From assembly GCA_965240325.2 (NCBI GenBank), contig OZ251224.1, positions 2,232,001-2,296,000 on the forward strand: a stretch of DNA of 64,000 bases, given 5' to 3'. Numbering within the stretch: position 1 is the first letter of the stretch; each line of letters starts with the position of its first letter. The notes below the pieces were generated by a model. The model ran no database searches and had not been told where the DNA came from. It was given only the letters and a program-made list of their open reading frames with translations. Below are positions 45,203 to 57,107 of the stretch, in pieces. This stretch comes from Rebecca billardiae RCC1528. Lineage: Eukaryota > Haptophyta. Both the position numbers and the translations under genes were made by a program.

Positions 45203-47612
45203 ATGGGCCAGCAGCTCAGCACGCCTGCGGCGGCGGCGACGCAGGACTTCGCGCTGCAGGAGATCGGGGGGCTCACTTTCGTCGAGAAGCTGGGCGGCGG
45301 GCGCTTCATGAAGACGCTGCGCTGCGAGACGAACGACGGGCACGCGCCGGTCGCCGTGAAGGTCTACCTCAAGCAGCCGGGCGCGCCGTCGCTCGCGCGG
45401 CACGAGCGGCAGCTGCGGGAGATACGGCGTCGTCTGCCGGCGGCGAGCTGCCCGGGTGTCGTGCCGTTCGAGATGTTCCGCGAGACGGACAAGGCGGCGT
45501 ACCTCATGCGCCAGTACTACCACACGACGCTGCGCGAGCGCGCGGGCGCGCAGCCGCGCCTCACCGCTGTCGAGAAGCGCTGGCTCGCGTTCCAGCTGCT
45601 GCGCGCACTGGAGCAGATGCACTCGCGCGGGGTGTGTCACGGCGACATCAAGTCCGAGAACGTCTTCCTCACCTCGTGGGGCTGGCTCGCGCTCGGCGAC
45701 CTCGCCTCGGGCATCAAGCCGCCGCTGCTGCGCGACGACAACCCTTCGCACTTTTCTTTCTTTTATAATTCCTCGGGCCGGCGCACGTGCTACGTGGCGC
45801 CGGAGCGGCTGCAGCCGGCGGAGGTGTGCGCGGCCGCGCTCGCCGACGAGCCACCGCCTTCCGCCGCCGCCGCCGCCGCCACCGCCGCCGCCGGGTCGTC
45901 GGGCGGGGATGGCGCCCCCGCGGCTCCGGCGCTCAGCGCATCGGAGTACCAGGCAGTGGCGACGGTCCAGCCGGCCGCCGACGTCTTTTCGGCGGGGTGC
46001 GTGCTCGCCGAGCTGGCGCTGGACGGCGCGCCGCTGCTCGACTTCTCGCAGCTCCTCTCGTACTCGCGTGGCCACCACGACCTCGCGCCCACGCTGCGGG
46101 CGATCCCGGACGCGCCACTCCGAGCGCTCGTGACTCACATGACGCAGCTCGAGCCCTCGCGCCGGCTGAGCGCGCGCGCGTACGCGGAGCGATGGGCGGT
46201 GGGCTCGGCGCACGAGGGCGCGGAGGGCGGCTGCTTCCCCGACGCGTTCGGCGAGCTGTACGCCCGGCTGTGCGCGCCGCTGTCCGGGCTCGACCCGGAC
46301 GGGCAGGCGGCGGCCATGCTGCAGGTGCGGCCGATGCTGCTGCGCCGCGTGCGCACGGACGGCGGCGGCGGCGGCGGCGGCGGCGACGGCGCGCGCGGCG
46401 ACGGTGCCGGTGGGCCGGCAGACGCGCGCGCAGGCGCCGACGCGCACGCGCACATCGGCGCGTCCCACGCCGAGCCGACCACGCCGCTGGGCTGGGCGGA
46501 GGCGCCGGGCGCCGTGCTGGGCGAGCGGCGGCCGGCGGGAGCGCTGCCCTCCGCCACGCCGGTTGCGCGCGGCGCGTTCGGGCGCACGCACGGCGCGCGG
46601 GGCGAGGGCGCGGCGCGCGGCGGCGAGCGGCGGTGGGAGGAGGCCGCGTGGGACTCGTGGGACGCGCTCGCCGCGCTGGACGATGTGAGCGCGCGCCGCG
46701 CGTCCCTCACGCCCGCCTCTCCGGCCGAGCTGGCCAGCGGCGCCGCACCGGTGCCGAGCCGCGCGGCGGCGAATGCGCTGCCGCAGGCGTCGGACGAGGA
46801 GAATGGTGCGGGCGGCTCGGTGCTGCAGCTGGTGGTGACGCCGCTCGTCGCGACGCTGCCGCACGTGCGCTCCGCCGAGCTCCGCCTCGAGCTCCTCGCC
46901 CTCCTCGACGAGCTTCGCGAGGCAGCGTGCGCGCCCGACGAGCCTCCGAGCGCGCGCACGCGCGAGGGAGACGCCGTCGCGCTTCGATCGATTGTGCCTG
47001 CGATGGTGGCGCTGGCGAGCGGCGGGGCGGGCGCGTCCGCGACGGACGGGCCGTCCGCGGCGATCGCCGTGCCCTCGGAGCTCGGCGTCGTCCGCGCGCG
47101 CGCGCTCGAGGTGCTCGTCCGCGCGCTCGAGGGCGTGCGCCCGTGCGGCCGCGCGCGAGGCGGCGCGCGCGCGGCCGACGCCGTCGCGCGCGCGGACGCG
47201 GACGCGGACGCCGCAGGGGGCGAGGCTGCTGCGCACGCGGCGGTGCGGCTGCTGCTGCCGCCGATCGAGCTGCGCTCGATCTCGGCGTACCTGCTGCCCT
47301 CGCTCGCGCGGCTCCCCGCCGACCCGGACCCGCTCGTCCGGGCGGCCTTTGCAGACTCGCTCGCTCGCATCGTGCGCGTGGGCGAGCTCTTCGCACACGC
47401 ACTCGCGCTGCCGCCGCCGCCGACGCCGACGGGCGCGGCGGGCGCGGGCGTGGGCGTGGGCGGCGCGCACGCCGGCTCGGGCGCGAGCGTGCACGGCCGC
47501 TGCGCCACGCCGAGCGCCGCGCCGTCGGCGCGGTCCGGCGCAGCCGGCGGCGCCGACTCGGCGGTGCCGGGCGCGCCCACTGCGGTACACACGGACGAGG
47601 CGGCCGCTGGCT

Positions 47613-47650
<38 letters not shown>

Positions 47651-50600
47651 TCCCGGGAGCTCGAGGCGCTGCGCGAGGTGGCGACGCCCATCGTGCTCGA
47701 GGCGATGAGCGACGCCGTCGGCCCTGTGCGCGTCCGCCTCCTCCGCTCCGCGCCGGCCCTCGCCTCGTTCCTCGGCGCGCGCCGCACGGATGACCTGTTG
47801 CTGCCGCTGCTGATAGCGCTGCTCAACGAACACAGGCTGTCTGTGGTGCGGGTGGCGTTCTTCGAGAGCATAGACCTGGTGGGCGCGGTGGTCGGCCCGC
47901 TGAGCGTCGCCGCGTTCATGCTGCCGTGCATCCTGCAGGCGCTCGCCGACGTCGACGAGCGCGTCGTCACCGCCGCGCTCGTGTGCCTCCGACGTCTCGT
48001 GAGCTCAGGGCTGTGCGCGCTCGCTGCTCGACTGGAGGTGTCGGCCAAGGCAGCGCCGCTGCTGTGCCACCCGAACGCGTTCGTGCGGCTCGCGGCGATC
48101 TCGCTCGTCGGCGCGCTCAGCGCCGCGCTCGACGCGGCCGACGTCCTCGCCTTCCTCCTCCCGCTCCTGCGCCCGCTGATGCGGCCGGACGCCGCCGGTC
48201 GCGCGGGCGCGGGCGCGCTCGCGTCGCCGCGCGCGCTCGCGGACGCGCTACGGCCGCCAGTGAGCCGCCGCGGCTTTGACCGCGCGCTGAGCCTGGCGGT
48301 GGTCGCGACGCACGACTCGGCGAGCGCGCTCGGCGGCGGCGGCGGCGGCGGAGCCCGCGGCGCCGAGGGCGCAGCCGCCGAGGCCGCGGCCGGCACGGCT
48401 CTCAGCTCGACGCGCGACCCGGGCGGTGGCGGCGGCGCGGCGGCGGCCGCGCCGGGCGCGCGCGTGGGCTCGAAGGGGCAGGCCGCGCTGGCGCTGCCGC
48501 CGAGCGCGTTCGAGGGGCTCACCACCGAGGACAGCCACACGCTCAAGGCGATGGGCGCGTACGTGCGCGCAGCCGCCCTCTCCAAGCTCGCGCGCGCGCG
48601 CATGTGGGAAGGGGACAATGCGGCGCGACTCCATGCACCGCCCGGCGCGGGCGGCGGCGCCGAGCTCGAAGCGTACGCGTGTCTCTCGCGCACGACGCCT
48701 GTGCACGTGCTGCTGCCCGCGCGGCGGCGCGAGGCGGCGGGCGCGGCGGAGCGCGGCGAGGCGCCGACCCCGGGCCCGCGCGCCGGCGCGGAGGTGGGCT
48801 TGGCCGGCGGCGCGGTCGCCGCCGACGCCACAGACTCACCCAAGGCCGATGGCAGCAGTGCGGCGGCGACGCGGCGGGCGGCCGTGCCGGCGGACGGCGG
48901 AGCCGGCGGCAGCGTGGGCACGGCTGCACACGCGCCCGCCCGCCCTGCGCACGCGGGCGGCGCGCAGCCGCCGCCGCCGTCCGCAGACAACGGGCCCACT
49001 CGCACAGGGGCGCGCGGCGGCGGCGGCGCGGCCCCGACCGGGCCAACAGCCGCCCGCGCGCGCCCGGCTGTTGCTCCCAGCGGCGGCGGCGGCGGCGGCG
49101 CTGGTGGCGGCGGCGGCGGCAGCCCGCACGTGCGCACGGGCAGCAACGGCGGCGGCGGTGCGCTCGCCGAGTGGAGCGCGACGAACGCGCTCTTCGGATG
49201 CGGCGCGAGCGGCGCCGCGCACGGCACGCCCCCCGCGGGCCGAAGCGGGGGCGCGGCCGCGCCCGCTGCGCGCGCCACCGGCGCGCTTCGTGGCGCGCTG
49301 CCAGGCTTCGCGGCTGTGGTCGCCGCCGCCGCGTCGGCGCGCACCGCCGTGAGCGCCCTACACGCGCACGGGCAGGAGGTGGCGAATCGCGACGCGGCGA
49401 TCGGCCTCGGGGCGCTCGGCACCGACGGGCACACCGGCGGCGCGGCCGCCGGCTGCGCGGAGCGCGGCGCGCTGGGCGGCGGCGGCGGCGCGGGCGGCGG
49501 CGCGGGCGCGGGCGGCGCGGCGGGCGGCCGAGTGCCGCCGCCCAACGGCACTGCGGGCGGGGCGAGTGTCAGCCGCGCGGGCGGCGGCGGCGCTGGCCCC
49601 GCCGCCACGCCCGCCACCCCTCCTGCGCCGCTCCCAGCGAGCAGCTGCTCCCTGTCGGCAAGCCTTCTGGTGCACGTCTCACCTGCGGCCGCGCTCGGCG
49701 GCAGCGGCGGCATGACTGGCGCGGGCTCGGCGCCGGTGTCGCTGCCCACCCTCGGTCAGCCGCCCGCCTCCCTGCCGGGGAAGTATTGCTCCGTGGGGTG
49801 GCGCCCGCGCAGGCCGGCGGGCGTGCTGGTCACGCAGTGGCGCGCGCACGCGGGCTGCGCGAGCGCACTCGGGATCACGGCCGATCACTCGCTGCTGGTG
49901 AGCGGCGGGGCTGACGGGGTCGTCCGGCTGTGGCCCACGTCGGGGCTCGGGCGCGAGATGGTGCGCACAGCGAGCGCCGCGCGCGCCCTCGGCGCCTCCG
50001 GCGGCGCCGGCGGCGCGGGCGCCGGCGGCGCCGAGCGCGCGCAGCCGGCGGTCGCCATTGCCGCGTGGGCGGGGCGCAGCGGCGCGCACCGGCTTGCGTG
50101 TGCCGGCCGAGCCGGCGCCCTCGACTTGCTCGAGGTGCGGGCCGGAGGCATCACCGCGCTGCAGCACTCCGGCGCGGACGCGGCCGAGCGCGGGGCGGCG
50201 GCGCCGACGCGGAGTGCCGGCGGCGGGCCGGCGGTGGTGCGCGCGCTGTGCGCGATCGACAGCGCCGCGAGCGCCGAGCCGCTGCTGCTGACCGCCGATT
50301 CGCTCGGCCAGCTTCGAGCGCTCGACCTCCGGCTCCCGCCGTCTGCGCCGCCCGCGTGGACGGTTCCGATCCCGCCGGCGGACGGCCTGCCGACGGCGCT
50401 GGCGCCGCACGGCGCGCGCGCGGCGTGCTGGCTGCTCGTCGGGACGACTCGAGGCCGGCTGCTGCTGTGGGACCTGCGGTACGCGCTGCGCACGGCAGCG
50501 TCGAGCGTCGCGGACGGCGCGCCGGTGTGCGCGCTGCTGCCGACCGCGCCGGCGCGCGCGACGGCCGCGCCGACGGCCGTTGTGGGCAGCGCGGACAACG

Positions 50601-51196
50601 TCGTCGCTGTCTGTGACGTGGGCGCGCCGGGCGGCGCGCAGGGCACGCCGCACGCCGCGCGCGCGCGGCTGCTCCTGCGCGCGCGCGACGTGGTGGCGCG
50701 CGCGCCCGCGCGCACGGACCACGGTTCTGAGCCCGAGCCTGCGGGCCGCGCCGCCCCGCCGGCCGCGCCCACACCAGTGGACAGCCTTCGCTGGGTGGAC
50801 AGGGGCGCGCTCCGGCACCGCGTGAGCGCGCTGATTGCGCCGCCTGACGGCTCGTGCGTCCTGAGCGCGGGCACTGACGGATACGTGCGCTGCTGGGACC
50901 TCGACGCCGCCGAGGCGTCGCACGTCGTGTGCGGGCCGAGCACCGAACGCACCGTCACCTTCCGCGCGGGCGGCGCGGTGCTCGGCGGCGGCGCTGGCAG
51001 CGCGCGCCCGAGCAGCATCGACGAGTGCGAGCTCAGCCCGCCCGCGCGCCGGCCTGCGTACCAGCGCGCGGCGGCCGAGCGCGCGGCCGAGGCGAGCACG
51101 CACCACGCGCCGGTGCACGACATGCTCTTCACCTCGGTGCCGCACGGCATGATCGTGACGGCCGCCGCCGACGGGACGATCAAGGTGTACGCCTGA
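45203..51196 (+). CDS. VPS15: VPS15 (PIK3R4), regulatory kinase of class III PI3K
   Basis: 1997 residues in one exon, against about 1360 in human, because of long Gly/Ala-rich inserts. MGQQLS is an N-myristoylation start, as in known VPS15. The kinase-like domain (about 25-330) has KLGGGRFMKTL, VAVKVYL, HGDIKSENVFLTSWGW (146-161) and GDLASGIKP in place of DFG; HGD for HRD is normal for this family. HEAT-type helical repeats follow (about 880-1160; e.g. LPCILQALADVDERVVTAAL). A WD40 propeller ends the protein (about 1540-1997; ADHSLLVSGGADGVVRLWP, TDGYVRCWD and terminal TAAADGTIKVYA). With VPS34 and Beclin it makes PI3P for autophagy and endosome sorting. The start at 45203 is chosen over upstream frame (44114) that overlaps NPRL2. 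Confidence 0.92.
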
Positions 51197-51654
51197 CGGC
51201 TGACGAGAGCATGCGCCCTACAGTACTGCTCCGGGGCGTCAGTGCGGCCAGTAGGGCGCGCACGCGCCGGCTCAGAGGGCGGACGGGCCCGGCCAGCGGT
51301 CGACGCTGCTTCGGGCTCAGCGGAGCTCATCAATCATCATCAGGCCCGATCCGGGCGGCGCGTCCGTGAATCCGGTGATGACGAACTCTCGGATGGCTCG
51401 TGCGACGTCCTGAAGCTCCGCCGCGGGCCCGGGAGCTCTGCTCGGACTCGGGACTGCTGCCGGATGGAGCATGACCGCGGATGACCGCTGGTCCCGGCCC
51501 CGGGCACCCGGGCACCCGCTGGGGCGCGCCCGCGCCCACGGGCTGATCATTCACTGATCACTGATGACTCGTCAGTTACAGATTTACAGGCGCTAAGTAA
51601 CTACGACTACTGTCGTAGTCTCTCTCATCTGACTCTCTCCCTCCCTCTCCCTCT

Positions 51655-51724
<70 letters not shown>

Positions 51725-52106
51725 ACGTCATCATCATTCATCATCGATCATATCAACGACAACGTCACGCGCGAGTGTGCGACGACTCACTGCTCCGACA
51801 ATGCTGAGTAATCGGACTCGATTAGTAGCAGCAGTCGTCGTATCGCGCGTCTTCGTCGAGTTAGCAGTTAGGACGAGGACGAGGTCCGGGTCGAGGCGGA
51901 AATCGTCGCGATCATCGCGTAGCTACTAGTATATAGATAGCTGCTAGAGTTACTGCCTTGTCGGTGGCCGAGTGTGTGTCGTCAGCATACATATGACGAC
52001 GACGCACTGGGACGACCACGAGCAGTCACGACGACGACTACCGGTGCTGATGCCGCATCGCCAGCATGAATTAACGCGCGCGACGACGAGTGCTGCGCCG
52101 CCGCCG
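51197..52106. other. Convergent 3' spacer with (CT)n
   Basis: Between VPS15 (+) and the 1608-residue IQ gene (-). It holds the CT repeat listed separately and no recognised gene. Confidence 0.5.
51626..51721. repeat. (CT)n microsatellite
   Basis: Imperfect CT/CCCT leading into about 60 bp of pure CT. Confidence 0.95.
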
Positions 52107-55100
52107 CTACATCTGCGCGAGCCCAGCGGCCATTGGGGGCGGCGCACCAGTGGCGCTCCCGCGACGCGTCGCGCCAGCGGCGCTCCCGCGGCGCACGCCG
52201 GCAGCGCTCGGCCGGCGCGAGCCCGAGCGGCTCGGCGCGATGCCCTCCGCACCGGCCTCGGCCAGCAGGCTCATGTCGGGCGGGCGCGCGTCCTCCGCCG
52301 CGGCGGCGGCCGCCGCGGCCGCCTGCCGGTCGACGACGTGGACGTGGTCGTACCCTCGCACGATGGCGGAGGCTGGGCGTCGCGTGAGCCGCAGCATGCG
52401 GAGCGCCTCTGGGTCCGACTGCATCATGTGCATCGCCGGGAGCGTGTGCGCGTCTGGGCCCATCAGCACGGCCGACGGCGTCTGCGACTCGAAGCGCATC
52501 TCGGCGAGCACGCCGATGCGCGTGCGGAGCAGCCCGCTCGAGTCGACGCGCGCCGGGACGGCTTGCGACGTGCGCGCGGCCGAGCGGCGGCGGTCCGCGC
52601 GGCCGTGCCCTGGCGTGTGCGCGTGCGCGCGCGCGGTGCTGTCCAGCGACGGCACCTGGAATTGGTACGCGTGCGGCGCCTCCTCATCCTCGTCGTCGTC
52701 GTCATAGCTCGTCGGCTCATCGCCGCCGCCGCCGCCGCCCGCGTCCCACGAGCCCGCGCGCCTGCGCTCAGCCAGGCCTGGGCCGAGCGCGCTGTCAAGT
52801 GTCGTCCCGGCGACGGTGCCGCCGCCGCGCGCCGCCCGCGCCGCCCGCGCGCCACTCGCGGCCGACGGGGCCGCGCCTCGCGCGGGAGGCCTGGGCGGGG
52901 GCGGCTTGGCCGCGCGCGCCGCTGGCGGCGCCGCCGGGCGCAGCACGTGCACGCGCTCGCCCCAAGCCGGCTGCGCGTCGCCCCTGCCGCGCCGCGCGGG
53001 CGCGGGCTGCGCGGGCCGCGCCGGCTGCGCGCGCCGCGCGGTCGGCGCGCTCTCCGGTCGGTGCCGCCCTGGCGGCGGCTGCTTCCGGACGAAGGGGGCA
53101 GGCGGGCGCGGGGCGCCGGCGAAGACGGCGACGGCGGCCGGGGGCGGCGACTCCGCGCGCGCCTCGGCGGGCGGCCTCGGCGCGGCGTGGTGCGTCGAGA
53201 GCGCGTGCATCTGCGCGCGCGCCACCGCGCGCCGCAGCGAGCTCGGAAGCGCGTGCGCACCAGCCTCCACCCGCCGCTCCCGTTCGGCGCGCGCGCGGCG
53301 CAGCTGGTGCGCGACGCGCTTGACGGTGCGCTCGTGCGCCGAGAGCGACGAGCTGAACGCGCCGTCGATGCCGCCGGCGACCGCGCTCCCGTCGGCGGCC
53401 GGCGCGGCCGTGGGACTGAGCGAGCCGTCCAGCTGCGGCGTCTCGATCTCGGCGCCGAGATCAGCCTCGGGCGACGCCGAATCGCGCAGCGCGGCGAGCG
53501 CGCCGGTCGGCAGGTTCATCCGCGCGCGCCACGGCTCGAACCAGACGGTGATGCGGCGGAAGTCGTCGTGCACGCGGTCGTTGAGCACGGCCTCGTGCGC
53601 CTCGCGCGCCTTCACGTACTTGCCGTAGTACTCGGCGGGCGTGCTCGCGCGCGGCACAGACCAGTAGGATGCCACGCGGTGCGGCGCGGCGCGCGTCGGC
53701 GCGTCGGCGCGGCGCGTCGGCGCGTCAGACGGCTGCGAGGGCAGCGCGTGGCGCGACGGCTGCGACGACGGCTCGGCGGAGAGACCGCTCGGCGAGTGCG
53801 GCGGCGAGCCGTGCGCGTACCGCGGCGACGGGTACGGCCGCGGCAGCGCGCCAAGACCGTGGCAGTCGGGCGGCATAGCGGCTAGCAGCTCGGCCAGAGC
53901 GCGGCGGTGTCGCTCGTCACGCTCGGCGGCCGCGGCCGCGTCGACGACAGCCTGCTGCTGCCGGCGGCGCATCCGGCGGATGTACCGCCGCGCGTACGAG
54001 GAGAGCACGAACGCGGCGCGCAGCTCGGCCTGCGCCCGCAGCACCGCCTGCTCGCGGCGTATCATCTCCAGCTTCGCCAGGCGCAGCAGGCGCGCGCGCC
54101 GCCGCGCCGCGTAGCCTCGGCCGGCCGCCTGGAGCATGGTGGCGGCGCGAATGCGCGCGCGCGAGAGCAGCACACGCCGCGCGCGCTCGGCGGCGAGGGC
54201 GACGAGGAAGAGCTCCGGGCGCAGCACCGTGTGCACCACCTGCGGCGACGGGTGGCCGTGGCCGCCCGGCCCACCGCCGCTCGCGCCTCCGCCCTTTGAG
54301 AGCCTCGCGCGCCGACCGGAGAGCCACGGCTGGTGGTGGCCGTCGTGGTGTGTGCCGCCGCCGCCTCCGCTGGTGCGGCCGGTGCCGGCGCCCATGCGCC
54401 CGCCGAGCTGCGAGAGCCTGCCGCCGCCGAGCGCGCTCGCGCTCACCGCCTCGACCGACTTGCCCCGGTTGAACGCGGGCCGCTCGAGGTCGGCTGCGAC
54501 GCCCAGCAGGCCCCCAGGTGGCGCCGACTCCTCCGGCATCGAGTTGCGCGCGCGCCGAATGCTGTCGCGCCTCGGCACGCCAAGGCCGGTGCTGCGCCCG
54601 CCGCCGCCAGCGCCACCGCCCAGCCGCGCGTCGAGCGCCGGGCTGCCGCCGAGACCGGCAGCGGGCGCCTCGTCGTCCCCAGCCGCCTCCTCCAGCGGCG
54701 TCGGGAGCGGCCGCACTTGTTGGGCGCGGCGACCGGTGGGCGACGCCGGCGGGGCGGCAATGCGCAGGCCCGCCGCCTTGGCCGTGTCCGCCGCCGAGAG
54801 CCCCTCCGCCGCGCCGCTGCCTGCGCCGCCGCCGTGCGCCGCCGCGTGCGACGGCTTGCCAAACGACGCCCTGCCCGACCGGCGGCCGGACGGCGAGGGC
54901 GCGCGCGCGCCCGCACCGTCGGCGCTCGGCCACGTCTGGGCAATCTGCCGCCCTGGCGTGCTCGGCGAGACGCCGGGCGTGCTCTCGGCGGAGGAGCCCG
55001 CAACGCTCGCGGCGGCCGAGCCCTCCCTCGAGCCCGTCACGCTGCCCGCGCCACCCGCGGACAGGAACGGTGGCAGACGCCTGCCGAGACTGAGCCGCTC

Positions 55101-56933
55101 GGCCGTGGGCGACGGGAGTGGCGACGGTTCGTGCGACGGCGCCTGCGAGTTGCCAAAGACGAGGCCAAGGGCCTCCTGCTCCGCCTGCGTGCGCCGCGCC
55201 TCGACCTTCGCCGCCTTCACCGTCGAGCGCGCCAGCATCGCCTTCGCGCCGGCGCTGAGCACGATCGCCGCCTCGCGCATGGCCACGTAGCGCGCGCGCA
55301 CCGCGCGCCTCCGTTCCATCGCCTGAACGAGCAGCGCGGATGCCGTCTGCAGCGCGCGCAGCCGGCGCTTGGAGTGGTCGCCCACGACGCCGACGTCGAG
55401 GAACGCGCGCCAGCGCCGCTGCACCTGCCGCGCCGCGCGGTGCAGCCCCGCGAGCCGCTCCGCGGGCAGCTGGCCCAGGTCGTCGAGCCACGCGGCGAGC
55501 GAGGCGGCGTCGGCGGCCCTCGCCGCGCGCCCGCGCTGCTCGGCGGCCGCCGCCTGGCGCTCAGCGTCGGAGGCGGCCGAGCCCGCGCGGCTGCGCCGGC
55601 GGAAGGAGCCGCCCGCCGGGCGCTGCGACCAGCCGAGCAGCGCGAGCACGCGCGACGCGCCCTGGCTGAACCTCGGCTCGTGCGCGAGCCGCGGGTCGGT
55701 CGTGTCCGAAATGTCGCGAAGCCGAAGCTCGAGGCCGTGCGCCTCGCGCAGCCGTTCGCGCAGCGCGCGGCGCGCGGTCTGGATGTCGAGGGCGAGGAGG
55801 CGCGAGCCGAGCTCGAGCCCCGCGAGCAGGGGCTTCCCCGTCGCGCGGCGCAGCTCCATCGCGAGCACGTCCGCCAGCCCCTCCTCCACCTCCTCGAACA
55901 GCTCGAGCGCCTCGTCGCCCGCGAGGCGCACGAGAACACCGAGTGCGGAGACGCCTGCCAGGTGCAGCCGGGAGGCGCCGGCGAGCTGGAGCTCGCGCGC
56001 GCGCGCGCGCAGCGCGTCGAGGATCGTCGGCGCGAGGTACACGCGCGACGCCTCGCGCACCAGCTCCGCCGCCTTCGCGTCCTCGGCGACGGCGCTCGCG
56101 ACGGCGACGGAGCTCACGCGCGGACGCATCTGCTGAGTGTTGTCGCGAGCGGGCGCGTCGGCGGGCGCGCCGGCGGGCGCGCCTGTGCAGGGCGAGGGCG
56201 CGTACGGGGTGTGCGCCTGCGGCTTGAGCGCCGCCTCGAGCGCCGCCTGGTGCCGTGCGCGCATCGCCGCCTCGCGCTGGCTCAGCGTGCGCTCGCAGTG
56301 CACGAGCAACGCCTGCAGCCGCAGCTCGCGCTCCTCCTTCGACCACTGCGCCGCGCCCGCGCGGTGCACGCCCTCGAGGGCGAGGAGGTCGAGCGTGTCG
56401 CGCGATATGCTCAGGTTGTCCGGGCCGAGGATCGACTGCAGCGACGTCGCGATCCGATGCAGCGACGGCCCGTGCTCCGACGCCCACGTGTCGATCTCCG
56501 GATCATGCGCCTGGTGGTATCGCTCGACCATGGACGTGCGCGCGCTCGCTGGGCCGGAGGAGTCGGCGCCCGCGGAGGAGTAGGACACGCGGCGGACGGA
56601 CAAGGTACTCCCGGGCCGCGAGCGCGTCCGGTGCGAGAAGCTCGCGGACTCTCCGGGGCTCGCCGTGGACGGTGTCGGCGCGCCGCGCGGTGAGGTGAGC
56701 AGCGAGCTCGTGCGCGGCACCCGCGCCGAGCGCGCGCCGTCTCGATCGCGCGAGTCGTCATCTGCTGCGTGGCCGGGAAGGGCCAATCGGTTCACCTCCG
56801 CCGCCGCGCGGTGCGCGCTCATCGGCGCGAGCTGCGTGCCCCTGTTGGGCGAAGAGCGGCCCCGCAGCCCGCCACGACCCGGCGTGCTCGCCGCTGGAAA
56901 CCGCTCGCTTGCTTCCGAGCGAGCGAACGTCAT
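52107..56933 (-). CDS. Large IQ-motif protein of unknown function
   Basis: 1608 residues in one exon from ATG 56933; ATG 56822 is an alternative and 56978 is in frame further upstream. The N-terminal 140 residues are Ser/Arg-rich. About 140-480 is helical, with NLSISRDTLDLLALEGVHR and LEGLADVLAMEL-like leucine patterns that could be ARM/HEAT-type repeats. Basic helical IQ-like segments occur near 530 (RQVQRRWRAFLDVG), 928 (AATMLQAAGRGYAARRRARL) and 974 (AAFVLSSYARRYIRRMRRR). The rest is disordered, rich in Ala, Pro, Gly and Ser, with a conserved-looking tail (VDSSGLLRTRIGVLAEMRFE, LRLTRRPASAIVRGYDHVHV). Together with the giant IQ gene it suggests calmodulin-linked cytoskeletal functions. I do not recognise the family. 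Confidence 0.65.
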   Translation of the reverse strand: MTFARSEASERFPAASTPGRGGLRGRSSPNRGTQLAPMSAHRAAAEVNRLALPGHAADDDSRDRDGARSARVPRTSSLLTSPRGAPTPSTASPGESASFSHRTRSRPGSTLSVRRVSYSSAGADSSGPASARTSMVERYHQAHDPEIDTWASEHGPSLHRIATSLQSILGPDNLSISRDTLDLLALEGVHRAGAAQWSKEERELRLQALLVHCERTLSQREAAMRARHQAALEAALKPQAHTPYAPSPCTGAPAGAPADAPARDNTQQMRPRVSSVAVASAVAEDAKAAELVREASRVYLAPTILDALRARARELQLAGASRLHLAGVSALGVLVRLAGDEALELFEEVEEGLADVLAMELRRATGKPLLAGLELGSRLLALDIQTARRALRERLREAHGLELRLRDISDTTDPRLAHEPRFSQGASRVLALLGWSQRPAGGSFRRRSRAGSAASDAERQAAAAEQRGRAARAADAASLAAWLDDLGQLPAERLAGLHRAARQVQRRWRAFLDVGVVGDHSKRRLRALQTASALLVQAMERRRAVRARYVAMREAAIVLSAGAKAMLARSTVKAAKVEARRTQAEQEALGLVFGNSQAPSHEPSPLPSPTAERLSLGRRLPPFLSAGGAGSVTGSREGSAAASVAGSSAESTPGVSPSTPGRQIAQTWPSADGAGARAPSPSGRRSGRASFGKPSHAAAHGGGAGSGAAEGLSAADTAKAAGLRIAAPPASPTGRRAQQVRPLPTPLEEAAGDDEAPAAGLGGSPALDARLGGGAGGGGRSTGLGVPRRDSIRRARNSMPEESAPPGGLLGVAADLERPAFNRGKSVEAVSASALGGGRLSQLGGRMGAGTGRTSGGGGGTHHDGHHQPWLSGRRARLSKGGGASGGGPGGHGHPSPQVVHTVLRPELFLVALAAERARRVLLSRARIRAATMLQAAGRGYAARRRARLLRLAKLEMIRREQAVLRAQAELRAAFVLSSYARRYIRRMRRRQQQAVVDAAAAAERDERHRRALAELLAAMPPDCHGLGALPRPYPSPRYAHGSPPHSPSGLSAEPSSQPSRHALPSQPSDAPTRRADAPTRAAPHRVASYWSVPRASTPAEYYGKYVKAREAHEAVLNDRVHDDFRRITVWFEPWRARMNLPTGALAALRDSASPEADLGAEIETPQLDGSLSPTAAPAADGSAVAGGIDGAFSSSLSAHERTVKRVAHQLRRARAERERRVEAGAHALPSSLRRAVARAQMHALSTHHAAPRPPAEARAESPPPAAVAVFAGAPRPPAPFVRKQPPPGRHRPESAPTARRAQPARPAQPAPARRGRGDAQPAWGERVHVLRPAAPPAARAAKPPPPRPPARGAAPSAASGARAARAARGGGTVAGTTLDSALGPGLAERRRAGSWDAGGGGGGDEPTSYDDDDEDEEAPHAYQFQVPSLDSTARAHAHTPGHGRADRRRSAARTSQAVPARVDSSGLLRTRIGVLAEMRFESQTPSAVLMGPDAHTLPAMHMMQSDPEALRMLRLTRRPASAIVRGYDHVHVVDRQAAAAAAAAAEDARPPDMSLLAEAGAEGIAPSRSGSRRPSAAGVRRGSAAGATRRGSATGAPPPMAAGLAQM

Positions 56934-57107
56934 GATCAAGACAGTCGTCAACCAAGGGCCGTGCGTCAACGTCAGCATACTTCAAAGCGGTTTTCCAGTT
57001 TATTCTCCGTGTCGTCAGCATCAAATCATTCGTCGAATCGTCGTCGAAAGTTGAAACAGAACTTACGGTACGAGCCCGGTTGGACCGGCTGTCGTCGCGC
57101 AGGCGTA

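Noticed and set aside
46135-49749. 1204-codon minus-strand frame antisense to VPS15
   Set aside because: Open only because of GC-rich third positions; VPS15 domains on the plus strand are unambiguous.
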